Assembly: GCA_964593455.1 (NCBI GenBank)
Contig: CAZQHK010000005.1
Span: forward strand, 78,121-142,120
Source of the DNA: CAZQHK01 sp964593455
GTDB lineage: Bacteria > Muiribacteriota > CAYSPT01
Length of the DNA: 64,000 nucleotides
Direction of reading: 5' to 3'
Positions 44,186 through 54,200 of the stretch are shown in pieces (position 1 is the first letter of the stretch; every line of letters starts with the position of its first letter). Both the position numbers and the translations under genes were made by a program. Under the pieces are notes generated by a model that had not been told where the DNA came from, ran no database searches, and saw only the letters and a list, made by a program, of their open reading frames with translations.

Positions 44186-46132
44186 TCAATTCGATCCCTT
44201 GCGGCTTTCAGCCAGCGCTTCCTCGATTACATCTTTGAACTGTTCGTTTGTCTCGGAAGCAGCCAGTTTCGTCAAAGCACCCACGGCATCGGCGCCACCC
44301 AGTTGGCCAAGAGCCAGAATAGCATGTTCTTTTACTACCGGGCTCCGGTCATCGATCAGCTCTTTGACAAAGGTCAGCGCCCGCCGGTCGCCGATCTTGC
44401 CCAACGCGTCAACTGCATGGTACCTGATGTCCTGGTTTTCATCCTTGAGCTGGCAGATAAGAGGCGCCAGACCGCCGGTGATTTTCAGTTCTCCCAGCGA
44501 GTAGATGGCAAAACACCTGACATTTTGATCATCATCCATGAGCAGTTCTTCGAAGAGGAAAGACAGTTGCTCGACGCCGGGAAGTTCTTCGTCAAGCTTG
44601 ATCTGCACTTCAGAAATCTTGCCTTTCAGTGCCTTGAGCATGGAGAACGAGTCGGTTTCGAGAAACTCCACTTCCTTTTGTTCATCAAGGGAGACAGCCA
44701 GCAGTTTGGTCAGGGTCTCTTTGACTTTGAACTTGCCCAGCAGTTTGACAAACTGCGGCACCCGGTACAGACCGCTCGCTTTGTCCCCGGCCTTGACAAT
44801 CTGGTCCTGGTACTTGTCGCCGACCTTGATCAGGCTCTTTAACACACGCTCTCGGACCTTGATGGTATCGTCCATGATACTCTGGATGAGCGGTTTAACC
44901 ACTTCCTCCAGTCCGAGTTCTCCCAGGGCGTAAGCGGAACTCATCCGCATTTTCTCGTCACCTGTCTTCAGTTTATCGTGAAGAAAATTCACCACTTTCA
45001 TATCTCCGAACGCGTGGAGCGTTACAGCGGTGTTGGCCATCATCCGATTGTCTTCGTCATCGAGATACGGACGGATCTGCTCGATAATCCGATTGTCTCC
45101 TATTTTACCGATAGCTTCCATGGCGTTGGAACGGATTCTCCGGTCATCCGATTTGAGCTTCTTCTTGAGGTGAGGTATAACCTCGACATCACCTAAGTCT
45201 CCCAGGACCGTGATGGCGGTAGCCACTACCCGTTTATCCGGGGAAGTTTCGATGAGTTCGATCACATCAGGAACCACTTCTCTACTCCCCAGTCTCTTCA
45301 AAGACGCCAGTGTGTCCATGATCAATCCGCGGTTACTGCTCGTCAGGTAATCTTTTATCCCGGTGACCACCGCCGGGTCACCCAATTTACCAAGTGCTTC
45401 CACCGCGTAACGCTGTATTTCCTCGTCGGGCTCAGCCAGCATTCTCAGCAGGTTGATCTGGGCGCTCTGGTCTCCCGAGTCTCCCAAAATGATGGCAATG
45501 TAGCATTTTTCGATAGGTGTGGCCCGGTCCAGCAAGGAGATAAGTTTAAGAGCAATCTTGGATCCGAATTTACGCAAGGTAATGGCGGCTCTCGTGTGGA
45601 CCTGGTAATCCATACTGCCCAGGTTTTCAATAACGTAGTCCACCCGGTCCAGGTCCTGGAGTTCACCAATGATCCAGATCGCGCTTGCCCTACGGAAGAA
45701 ATCGGAACTGCGCATCATGATGTCCAGATGATGAAACCCGCTTTTCTCGTTCCGTTCACACAAGAGCTTGATGGCCGTAGCCGAAACCCGGTTGTTGGGA
45801 TCGGACACGCACTGGCGGATTTTATCCGTCACTTCCTGCTGGTCAAACCCGGCCAGGCTCTCCAACGCATTGGACCTGATCCGGGCATTATCATGTTCGA
45901 GGTAGGTGAATATCTCCTTGATAATCCATTCGGCTTTGATATTCCCCAAAGCTTTTACCAGAGTGGCTTTGACGTTCATGTCACGCTCCAGCTCTATCTT
46001 CTGGAGCAACACATTGACGCAGCTCTCATCCACCAGTTCCGCCAGTGCTACCGCGGCGTTGAACTTGAGTTCCCGCTTCTCATGCCTCAGAAGCCTGGTG
46101 AAATCACAGAACAATTCAAACAGATTTTCCAA
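44186..46132 (-). CDS. HEAT-repeat protein, cytoplasmic
   Basis: A 648-residue protein without signal peptide, built almost entirely of about 17 HEAT or PBS-lyase-type repeats of about 31 residues (for example IRSNAMEAIGKIGDNRIIEQ, IRYHAVDALGKIGDRRALTF). A less regular segment at about 420-520 with long helices may separate two solenoids. HEAT solenoids are protein-binding scaffolds. The gene starts 10 nt after the pseudo-cyclase stop and is followed after 13 nt by the barrel gene, so the three form one operon. It probably binds the cyclase-like protein in the cytoplasm; this is an inference from gene order. Confidence 0.85.
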   Translation of the reverse strand: MENLFELFCDFTRLLRHEKRELKFNAAVALAELVDESCVNVLLQKIELERDMNVKATLVKALGNIKAEWIIKEIFTYLEHDNARIRSNALESLAGFDQQEVTDKIRQCVSDPNNRVSATAIKLLCERNEKSGFHHLDIMMRSSDFFRRASAIWIIGELQDLDRVDYVIENLGSMDYQVHTRAAITLRKFGSKIALKLISLLDRATPIEKCYIAIILGDSGDQSAQINLLRMLAEPDEEIQRYAVEALGKLGDPAVVTGIKDYLTSSNRGLIMDTLASLKRLGSREVVPDVIELIETSPDKRVVATAITVLGDLGDVEVIPHLKKKLKSDDRRIRSNAMEAIGKIGDNRIIEQIRPYLDDEDNRMMANTAVTLHAFGDMKVVNFLHDKLKTGDEKMRMSSAYALGELGLEEVVKPLIQSIMDDTIKVRERVLKSLIKVGDKYQDQIVKAGDKASGLYRVPQFVKLLGKFKVKETLTKLLAVSLDEQKEVEFLETDSFSMLKALKGKISEVQIKLDEELPGVEQLSFLFEELLMDDDQNVRCFAIYSLGELKITGGLAPLICQLKDENQDIRYHAVDALGKIGDRRALTFVKELIDDRSPVVKEHAILALGQLGGADAVGALTKLAASETNEQFKDVIEEALAESRKGSN

Positions 46133-46142
46133 ACGTCACACC

Positions 46143-47165
46143 TCACAACGGCGGGTATCCCGGTCCGCCGGATGCCGCCTCATTCTTATCTTCATACAGT
46201 GAATCGACCCTGTAAATACGGATTATTTCGTGGCTCTCGGGAGTGTAGATCGGTTCTTTGGAGCTATGTGTCAGATAGCCCTCTGTTTCATCGATCACAT
46301 TCTGAGAAACAAGAATTTCATTGTACGTAGCTGCTTTCTTAAGTTTCTCGGTGATCTTTACGGTTATCCCGACAGGAGCGTAGATGGCGAAATTCTCGCC
46401 CCCGATATTACCTATCACCGTTTTGCCGTAATGAACTCCCATCCCCGGAAACAGTGTTTTTCCCTTGAAGTCCCGGCTGCCGGCTTTTTCCCTGACTACT
46501 TTTTCGATATCGAAAGCCGCTTTAAGGGCAGCCATACATGAGGCCAGGCAGTCTTCTTCCTCGGGATCGAACACAGCCCTGATGTTGCCGACATACACTC
46601 CGTAAATGATCCCGCCATATTTGTGTATTACAGTGGTCACCACGGTGAAATACTCGCTCATGATATCCAGAATATCAGCGTCGGTCAGGTCGGTAAACTC
46701 GGCGGCGTAGTTCTTGATTCCCACGTGCAGGAGGGCAACCGGTCTTAGATTACTTTCGAGTACCCCGGGAACCCTCTGTATGAAGCGATTGCCGAGGTTC
46801 CGGGAAACGAAACCGAAAAAGAGTTTCCGTAACCGGCTGTTTTCCAGAAGAGACACGTAGAAAGCGCAGAAAATCATCAGGACAAATCCGAACAACGAAT
46901 AGATGGTCTGCTCAGGTTTCTTTTGAGCATAGAGCGCTATGGAGGCGATAAGCAATAACAAGGCAACGAGTGAGAACACGAGAAGCAGGATAAAGTTCCG
47001 TTTCCCGGGCCGGGACTCCAGGCGGCGCATACGTTTTTTGAACTCGTTGTCCAGTTTCTTGTACTCGTTCGCCACTTTTTCAGTGGACAGATTACTTTGC
47101 ATTACCTTGGCGTCGAGTTCAATTCGCTGATCCTGATACTCTTTACGCAACTGTTTTAATCTCAT
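46143..47165 (-). CDS. Membrane protein with catalytically degenerate class III cyclase domain
   Basis: A 340-residue protein: an N-terminal coiled coil (1-52), two transmembrane helices (about 57-78 and 86-108), and a cytoplasmic cyclase homology domain (about 140-310). The fold is clear from LLHVGIKNYAAEF, KYGGIIYGVYVGNIRAVF and GMGVHYGKTVIGNIGG. Both metal-binding aspartates are replaced: Gly149 where FTDIxGF has Asp, and Asn194 where GDAVMAVF has Asp. The later Asn/Arg pair reads Lys270 and Lys274. It is therefore probably inactive and used for nucleotide sensing or protein binding. It is the first gene of an operon with the HEAT protein. Confidence 0.85.
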   Translation of the reverse strand: MRLKQLRKEYQDQRIELDAKVMQSNLSTEKVANEYKKLDNEFKKRMRRLESRPGKRNFILLLVFSLVALLLLIASIALYAQKKPEQTIYSLFGFVLMIFCAFYVSLLENSRLRKLFFGFVSRNLGNRFIQRVPGVLESNLRPVALLHVGIKNYAAEFTDLTDADILDIMSEYFTVVTTVIHKYGGIIYGVYVGNIRAVFDPEEEDCLASCMAALKAAFDIEKVVREKAGSRDFKGKTLFPGMGVHYGKTVIGNIGGENFAIYAPVGITVKITEKLKKAATYNEILVSQNVIDETEGYLTHSSKEPIYTPESHEIIRIYRVDSLYEDKNEAASGGPGYPPL

Positions 47166-47285
47166 TCGCTCACCTATCAGTTTATGAAAAAAGCGGCTGC
47201 TGTCATTGTATAGTTACGTTCGGTGGTATGAATTATAAATTGATCGCCAGAGAAAAGTCAAGCAAAGTCAACTGTCCGTAACCGC

Positions 47286-47315
47286 TTGCATATTATACGA
47301 CAGATACGGTATATT
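47286..47315 (+). promoter_or_regulatory. Putative sigma-70 type promoter of grpE
   Basis: TTGCAT (47286-47291) and TATATT (47310-47315) are separated by 18 bp, about 70 bp before the grpE start. Transcription would begin near the tandem 11-bp repeats. Assigned by consensus match only. Confidence 0.45.
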
Positions 47316-47320
47316 CCTTC

Positions 47321-47353
47321 AATGAAATCACAATGAAATCACAATGAAATCAA
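47321..47353 (+). repeat. Three tandem 11-bp repeats in the grpE leader
   Basis: The unit AATGAAATCAC occurs three times in a row (the last ends CAA). The 11-bp period is close to one turn of DNA. It lies between the putative promoter and the ribosome site of grpE. Confidence 0.8.
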
Positions 47354-47384
47354 GTGGGATAACGCCCGCAGGAGGAGAATAGCA

Positions 47385-48290
47385 GTGAAACAACACATCG
47401 ACTATCTTACAACTTTCGTCGACCTGATAAACACACAGGAGATCACAAAACGTATCTCCGCCCTGGATGGTAAACTTAAAAAGTTTTCCTCGGGGAAAAA
47501 TATCTCTAAATTCGTAGACAAAATGATATGCGAGCACAAAGTCCGGGAAGACATGGAAATTGCGGTCCGCGACATGCTTTCCAAAGAGACCGCGAAATAC
47601 GTAGAAGCACTTCGCGAAGGCGAGCTTATTTTCCAGCTCCAGCCTTTCCTCAAGGGCTCCCCTGACCGCCTGCAGATACTCACAGAACTCCACCAATCTC
47701 TCGACTCCTGGGAAAAAAACTATAAGTCCAATATAGGTAAAGTCATGGACAGGCTTCTCCAGGACATGATGGCCACCTTTGAATCGCATGAGAAACTGGC
47801 CGGAAAACTGAAGGAAACCGAAGAATCCCTCAAACGTCACAAAGAACTCGCCCAACAGCGAACCGAGAGCCTGGCCCATTTGAAAGCTGATTTTGAAAAT
47901 TATAAAAAGCGGGTGACCAAGGAAAAAGAACAGTTGGGTGAAACGGCCAACGAAGAACTGCTGCAGTCGCTTCTTCCCGTTCTCGACAGCTTCGATAACG
48001 CCCTGAGCCATGTTCCTCCCGGAAGGGAACGGGACGAGGCCTGGCAGGGTCTGATAATGATACACCAGTTGCTCCTCCAGACGCTGGCTGCCCGAGAAGT
48101 ACAGCCGATCGAAGCAACGGGACAGCCTTTTAATCCCGATCTCCACGAAGCCATGCTGAGCGAACCGACGGGCGGCATCGTCTCCGAAACGGTCCTCCAG
48201 GACATGCGGCGCGGATACACGTACCACGGAAAACTCCTCAGGCCATCCATGGTCAAAGTGGGAGTGCCGCCAGCGGAGGACAGTAAGTAA
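47385..48290 (+). CDS. grpE: GrpE-family nucleotide exchange factor with a long N-terminal extension
   Basis: The start is ATG 47385 after GGAGGAG. The product has 301 residues, against about 190 in usual GrpE. Residues about 135-296 are the GrpE homology: a long coiled coil (ENYKKRV), LLPVLDSFDNAL, the FNPDLHEAM segment and the beta-wing end GYTYHGKLLRPSMVKV. GrpE releases ADP from DnaK. The first 130 residues are helical, charged and not recognised. No dnaK, dnaJ or hrcA is nearby and no CIRCE operator was found. The extended form may be a second, specialised exchange factor for a divergent Hsp70. Confidence 0.88.
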   Translation: MKQHIDYLTTFVDLINTQEITKRISALDGKLKKFSSGKNISKFVDKMICEHKVREDMEIAVRDMLSKETAKYVEALREGELIFQLQPFLKGSPDRLQILTELHQSLDSWEKNYKSNIGKVMDRLLQDMMATFESHEKLAGKLKETEESLKRHKELAQQRTESLAHLKADFENYKKRVTKEKEQLGETANEELLQSLLPVLDSFDNALSHVPPGRERDEAWQGLIMIHQLLLQTLAAREVQPIEATGQPFNPDLHEAMLSEPTGGIVSETVLQDMRRGYTYHGKLLRPSMVKVGVPPAEDSK

Positions 48291-48440
48291 GTTCGGTGCG
48301 CATGATTCATTGGTGTGACCTCTATGTGTCATTGCTGTTGCATCACTAGAATGAGCTTCTGCGGCAACGAGAAAATGCAAGCATGTTAAAAAGGACGTTA
48401 AAAAGGTGATTGAGATTTTAAGATTGAGATTGAGATGGAT

Positions 48441-48459
48441 AAGCAAGAAGCGTGGAAAG
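48441..48459. repeat. Dispersed 19-bp intergenic repeat, reverse copy
   Basis: AAGCAAGAAGCGTGGAAAG differs at three positions from the right arm at 20323-20341, and both are preceded by AGATTGAGAT and followed by GG-W-CCCT. It lies between grpE and the mannosidase gene. Confidence 0.6.
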
Positions 48460-48567
48460 TGGTCCCTGAGGAAGCTTGTACAGTTATATAGAGGTGAGTG
48501 CTAACAGAGTGCCTTAGCGGTGGCTTGGTGGTCCCGCCCTGTAGTTTTCCGTGAAAGAGGATTGATA

Positions 48568-51201
48568 ATGAAAAAGGAAATCATCGTTATTTCACATACT
48601 CACTGGGATCGGGAATGGTATAAGCCGCTTGAGGAGTTTAGAGCGCAGCTGGCGGACATGATCGACAATCTGCTGGATATCCTGGACCGGGATGAACGGT
48701 TCAAATACTTTCATCTCGACGGTCAGACGGTGGTGCTGGAAGACTACTTTCACGAGCGGCCGCAGAACAGAGACCGTCTCGAACATTATATCCGCGAAGG
48801 CCGGGTGCTGATCGGACCCTGGTACGTGCAACCAGACGAGTTCCTGGTCAGCGGTGAAGCCCATATCAGGAACCTCCTCATCGGTCACCGTATCGCCCGC
48901 CGGTACGGGACTATCATGAAAGTCGGCTACCTCCCCGACTGTTTCGGGCACATCTCTCAGATGCCCCAGATACTCAGAGGGTTCGGAATAGACAGCGCCA
49001 TGTTCTGGCGCGGCGTCGGGAAAGAGATCACCACTACCGAGTTTACCTGGGAAGCACCCGACGGAAGCCGTGTGTTCACCATCTACTTGCGTTACGGTTA
49101 CTCAAACGCCGTAGAGCTTCCGGTGGAGGAAGAGCAGCTCCTCCAAAGGGTGGACGAGGCACGGAATAACCTCGAACCGTGGGGGACCACCAGGTACGTG
49201 GTGTTCATGAACGGAAGCGACCACAAATACCTGCAGCGCGACCTGGCGGACATGATAGCCGCTATCCGGAAGAAGCAGGGTGAATCATCCATCCGCCAGT
49301 CTTCCATGCCCGAGCTGGTGCGCATGCTCAAGGCCGAAGTCCCGGAACTGCCCCCTTACCGGGGCGAGTTCAGGAACTCATTGAGAAGTAATATCCTGCC
49401 CGGGGTGTACTCTGCCCGGATCTATCTTAAGCAAATGAACACGCATCTGGAATACCAACTCGAGAAACAGATCGAACCACTCTCAACATTCTGTGCCATG
49501 GCGGGTTTCGAGTATCCCAAAGACGAAATTTCCTCTATGTGGAAACAACTCATACAGAACAACGCTCACGACAGCATCTGCGGCTGCAGCGTGGACCAGG
49601 TACACGACGAGATGGAGGAACGGTTTGAAAAGCTTGCCGGGGATGGAGCCGCCCTGGTCAAACAGCTGCGCGAAAATCTTTGTTCGCTGGTAGACACGGC
49701 CACGGCCGGGAGCACCGGCGGACAGCCGATCCTCGTTTTCAATCCGTTGCCGGGTTCGAGAACAGAGATGGTGAAATGCGATCTGGAGGTAAACGGCGAG
49801 AAACACTGCCTCAGCTTTATCGCCGGTGACGTGCCGCCATTCGGCTTCAAGACGTACCGGGTCTTTACGCCGGCTGAAGGCTCCGCTCCGGAAATAGTCA
49901 GACTGAAGGTTCTCGACGGCCTATGTGGCAGCGAGAATAGGGAAATCTCACATTCGGTGCTTCCATGCGCCCATGACACGGCTGATGATACCGATGTGCG
50001 AGGATACGGAGCGGAAGATCCGGTTCCCGCCATTAAAAACGAGTATTACCGAATAGAGCTTGACCGGAAGAACGCAACCCTCACCGTGCTCGACAAAAAA
50101 TCCGGGACAACCTTTACCGCGATAAACCGTTTCGTGGATGAAGGTGACGCCGGGGACGAATACAACTTCTGCCCACCGGCCGGTGAAAACGAAACCGTGT
50201 CATCAGGCGAACCGGAACCGGATGTATTGGTGAAAATCACACCGGTAAACCAGTCCCTGACCTATCGCCTCGTTTACTCGCTCCCGGAAGGACTGAGCGA
50301 GGACCGAAGTTGCAGAAGCGCCGCGCGCCGGGACTGCCCGCTGATAATCCGAATCACACTTTATCCGAACATTCGCCGAATCGACTTTAGAACATCCGTC
50401 GAAAACGCCACGAAGGACCACCGTTTGCGGGTCCATTTCCCCGCCGGCCTGAAATCCGATTTCTCGTTTACCGACGGACATTTCGACGTGCTGAAACGGG
50501 CCGCGGAACCGGCGGCGGATGAGGACTACTTCGAGCAACCCATGGGTGATTTCCCACAGAAGAGCTTCACCGCCGTGGGCCGGGATAACGACTATTTCGT
50601 TCTTTTGAACAAGGGGCTCCCCGAGGCGGAAATAATCCATACAGACGGACAGTCAACCATAGCCCTCACGCTCATCCGGGCCGTGGGTTGGCTCTCCAGG
50701 GACGATCTGGCAACCCGGAAAGACGGGCATGCCGGACCGGGTATGGCCACTCCCGGCGCCCAGTGCTTGCGAAAGATGTTCTTCGAGTACGCCATCATCC
50801 CCCGGACCGGCACCGCCGGGATGAAGCTGATGCCTTTTATCGGCGCCTGCTACAACAACCCGCTCATGGCGTTGCCCACCGACCTGCATGAAGGAGAACT
50901 TCCATCCTCGCTGAGCTTTTTAACGGCCGAACCGGCGACCCTGATGGTGAGCGCGCTGAAACAGGCCGAAGACAACCAGGATACCATTCTAAGGGTGTTC
51001 AATTCCGGGGAAACCGAGACGGCCGGAACGGTATCGTTCTACCGGCCGGTTGGTTCCGTGCGGGAAGTCAATCTTAACGAGAAGACGATTGAAGCAGGCG
51101 GAGAAAAAGTCTCAAACCTCGAAACAAGCGGCGATGAAAAAACCATAACGTTCAATCTCAGAGGCAAAACCATCGCCACTTTCGCCATCAGGTTCGTGTA
51201 A
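48568..51201 (+). CDS. Alpha-mannosidase, glycoside hydrolase family 38
   Basis: The start is ATG 48568 with AGAGGA upstream. The 877-residue protein begins with SHTHWDREWY, in which His12 and Asp14 bind the active-site metal, and carries the nucleophile Asp124 in GYLPDCFGH, both hallmarks of GH38. Length matches the MngB mannosylglycerate hydrolase branch. The middle helix bundle and C-terminal beta sandwich domains are complete. There is no signal peptide, so it acts in the cytoplasm on imported mannosides or on mannosylglycerate; the exact substrate needs comparison with characterised branches. The gene ends at a palindrome shared with the convergent gene. Confidence 0.92.
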   Translation: MKKEIIVISHTHWDREWYKPLEEFRAQLADMIDNLLDILDRDERFKYFHLDGQTVVLEDYFHERPQNRDRLEHYIREGRVLIGPWYVQPDEFLVSGEAHIRNLLIGHRIARRYGTIMKVGYLPDCFGHISQMPQILRGFGIDSAMFWRGVGKEITTTEFTWEAPDGSRVFTIYLRYGYSNAVELPVEEEQLLQRVDEARNNLEPWGTTRYVVFMNGSDHKYLQRDLADMIAAIRKKQGESSIRQSSMPELVRMLKAEVPELPPYRGEFRNSLRSNILPGVYSARIYLKQMNTHLEYQLEKQIEPLSTFCAMAGFEYPKDEISSMWKQLIQNNAHDSICGCSVDQVHDEMEERFEKLAGDGAALVKQLRENLCSLVDTATAGSTGGQPILVFNPLPGSRTEMVKCDLEVNGEKHCLSFIAGDVPPFGFKTYRVFTPAEGSAPEIVRLKVLDGLCGSENREISHSVLPCAHDTADDTDVRGYGAEDPVPAIKNEYYRIELDRKNATLTVLDKKSGTTFTAINRFVDEGDAGDEYNFCPPAGENETVSSGEPEPDVLVKITPVNQSLTYRLVYSLPEGLSEDRSCRSAARRDCPLIIRITLYPNIRRIDFRTSVENATKDHRLRVHFPAGLKSDFSFTDGHFDVLKRAAEPAADEDYFEQPMGDFPQKSFTAVGRDNDYFVLLNKGLPEAEIIHTDGQSTIALTLIRAVGWLSRDDLATRKDGHAGPGMATPGAQCLRKMFFEYAIIPRTGTAGMKLMPFIGACYNNPLMALPTDLHEGELPSSLSFLTAEPATLMVSALKQAEDNQDTILRVFNSGETETAGTVSFYRPVGSVREVNLNEKTIEAGGEKVSNLETSGDEKTITFNLRGKTIATFAIRFV

Positions 51202-51224
51202 CCCGGAAGCTGCAGTTTCCGGGT
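51201..51224. terminator. Imperfect palindrome between convergent genes, likely bidirectional terminator
   Basis: CCCGGAA-GCTGCAGT-TTCCGGG with one mismatched pair and centred on CTGCAG. It is almost the same as the palindrome at 24275-24302, which has the same location between converging genes. Confidence 0.55.
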
Positions 51225-51229
51225 AATAA

Positions 51230-54200
51230 TTATTCGTCCGAAGTCTCCTCAGCCGATTCATCCGATTCATCATCATCGTCAGCCGAAGCGCTGTCTGTAT
51301 CCGTCTGTCCGCCGGCATCGGCGCCGGTTTTCTCCCGGAGGGTAAAGACCTTGATACTGGTGTCAGAAACTTTGACCGGAATTATGAACCGTCTCTTGTT
51401 ACCCTGTTTATCGACGACTTCGGTGTAGATTGCATCGAGATCGAATGGTTCGTGCGAGAGGAAAATCTCCTCCATGGAAATGGTGAATTCTCTGGTTTCA
51501 TCTCCCTCACTCCCATTTTCCAGGAAGTTCACAAATACTTCCCGGTTCTTGTCGAGAGCCGTGAGCACCGTGAAACCGGTCTCCTGATCGATATTGTCAT
51601 ACACTTTCACCTTCAACCTGAACCTGACGTCTTCATGCAACTCCGGAAGCAGAGATGAAGGACTTGAGACCCTGGTTGAACGGTTGATAGCATCGAGCAG
51701 AAACTCCGACTTATCAATGGATTTTGACTTATTATCATCCGATGTCTCGGACATTTGCTTGATTATCGCGGCGATTATCTCATTTTCCTCGGAATCGGTC
51801 AGGAAACTCAGTATCGCCTCCTGGTCCTGTTCATCGGCCGACCGCAAGACGACATCTTCCGGGTTGGATTTGAACCGTATACGGGACGATCCCGTGATCG
51901 AGATGATCTCCTGAACCACCGCCCCGATGGTGTCACCGGTGATGGTCTCTTGAGGCTGGTTGTCTGCCAGGCTGCCGATAACGGCAAAACGGTACTGGGC
52001 ATTGGAAGGAACAACATCAAAGATCGCGTTGGGAGCGTCGTTATCGACCACGGAAATCAACTTGTTCGACACCGCTGATAAATCCTTGCCGTCGGTAGAC
52101 TTGCCCAATAGCTTGACGCTGCCGGTGAAAGCGGGCATGACAATTTTCGGAGCCGGTATGGAATACTTTGTTTCGCTGTAACACAGGGCGTCCGAGGGGA
52201 TCGAACCTTTTGCGCTATAAGCGGCGGTATAGCGTTCCACATCGGGCCCATTGAGATCCAGGATCACTATATCCTTATCGTTTACTTTGATTTTACCGTC
52301 AGGCCAGCTGAACTTAATGGACGATTCTTCCTTGGTAACATGCGGCGAGAGGTTTATCCAGAGATAGGAACCGTCCAGGAAACCGTCGCCATTGTAATCT
52401 GTTTCCGCGGTAGGTTTACCGGTCCCGTCATCCTCTTCAGCCAGGCTGTGGTAGTAAACCTTATCCAGCGCTCCCGTGAGGTCGAGATAATTAAAATCAC
52501 TGTGTCCTCCGTACGTGTAGGTCCACTCCACGTTTTCCCGGTCGGGAAAACGGCTGTTCTCCCGGTAGGAAGCCGCGCTGATGTCCACTCCCAAGGTTCC
52601 CTTGGTCAGCCCTAGTTTAGAATCTCTCAAATCGTTTTCCGCCGCCTCGAACTGGTAAGTAAAAAATTCCAGGTGGGGGGAATCTTCTCCCGCAAGCACG
52701 GGAGAGTTGGGGTTGTTGTCCCGGCAGAGGAAGTTGATATCTTCTCCCTTCAGCGGATCGCCGGTAGTGCCGTTCGGAGCTTCGAATTGAACCGTGGGAG
52801 ACGTTATATCGAGCACCGTCACGTCGCAATACCCGTTAACCACGTTGCCGTCCTGGCACAGTAGTGGATTTTTCGAGTCGGCGCTATCGCCTCCAGCGGA
52901 ACCCAGATTGTTCCACAACACCTTGTCCCCTTCATAAAATGGTTCCCATTTCACCTTGGGGTAGAAGAACTTGATGTACAACCTGTAGAACCCTCCCGGC
53001 TGGCCGGCGGGTCTCTCCAGCGGAACCCAGAAGACATATTCGTCCACCGTTTTCGCCGCATCCGCTTTCAGGGCCGTCCCATCATACGTTGTATCCAGGG
53101 GAACGGTGACCTTGTAAATACCTTGCGTTTCATTCACGGTCTCGAGCGTTACCGAGGCGTTGTCGAGCCGGCCGCAGGCAAGTCCCCGCGTTTCGTCAGC
53201 GGCCAGGTCCTGGCTGTCGGCTTCCGGGTTGGTGTACTCCACATACCACAGGTACTTGATTGCTTGCAGGTCAAGGTTGGTGGGAGCCCGGTGAACATTT
53301 CCCATGATTAGGTCGCCCACCGCCGTGCCTTTGGCGGCGTTGCCGGAGCGGAACCGGCCAACATACTGGTTGTTGTTGATATAACTGTACTTCCAGGGGT
53401 AGGCTCCACTGTTCCCGGCAGGCACTATCTTGTCATCGTAATCAAACATGCCGATACCGTCGTAGTTTTTCAACCAGGCCGTTTTGCTGGACAAGTTCTT
53501 GTCGCGCACAAACTTGAGATAACAGGAAGCCTGGATCCGCTGATTTCCCTGTTTTGACGGCTCCAGGTCCTCATCGATCGTCATCTCGGATGGAACCACA
53601 TTGATTCCCCAAAGATAACTGGTTATGTTGTCGGGAATCTTGGCGTAAACCGTGATGTCGTTGGTCCCCACAGCCGTCCTGACCTCGGATTCCATGGCCG
53701 AGGAAATATTCGACGGAGTCTTGGCCTGGCTGAAATCCAGAGTCTTGAACCGGACCGTGAGCCTCACCCGGTATTTGCCGGGATCGGCGAAGGTGTGGGT
53801 CAAAACCGGAGTGTTATCACCGACGGTGTTATACGACCTGGGGATCGGTTTAAGCTGTTTTACCTCCCACTTATACTCGGTCTGCCAGTCATACGCGCTC
53901 AGGTCGGCGGCGGAGCGTTTCTGGAACGTGTTGCTCGGCAGACCGCCCGCTTTCCCGTCTTTGTTCAGATCAACATAGTACGGCGGATTATCGTTGAAAG
54001 CATAAATAGTGGTCTTCGATTTGTAGTTGAAAGAACCTTCGAAAGTCCAGGTGGAGGGCTCATCTTCGGTAACCACCTTCAAACCGGAAGCCAGGGTGTT
54101 AACGATGTCGATGACGCCGCCGTTATCGACGATGGAAGGCCTGGTCGCCAGGTTGACCACGGCCACTTCACCTTTCACCGACGCCTGACGACCGCCCACC

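Noticed and set aside
47321..47353. Tandem repeats as a possible CRISPR or replication origin
   Set aside because: Only three 11-bp units without spacers, in a gene leader; too few and too short for either.
48496..48504. GAGTGCTAA, one half of a CIRCE operator, downstream of grpE
   Set aside because: The other half (TTAGCACTC) is absent at the proper distance, and the site lies after grpE and not before it.
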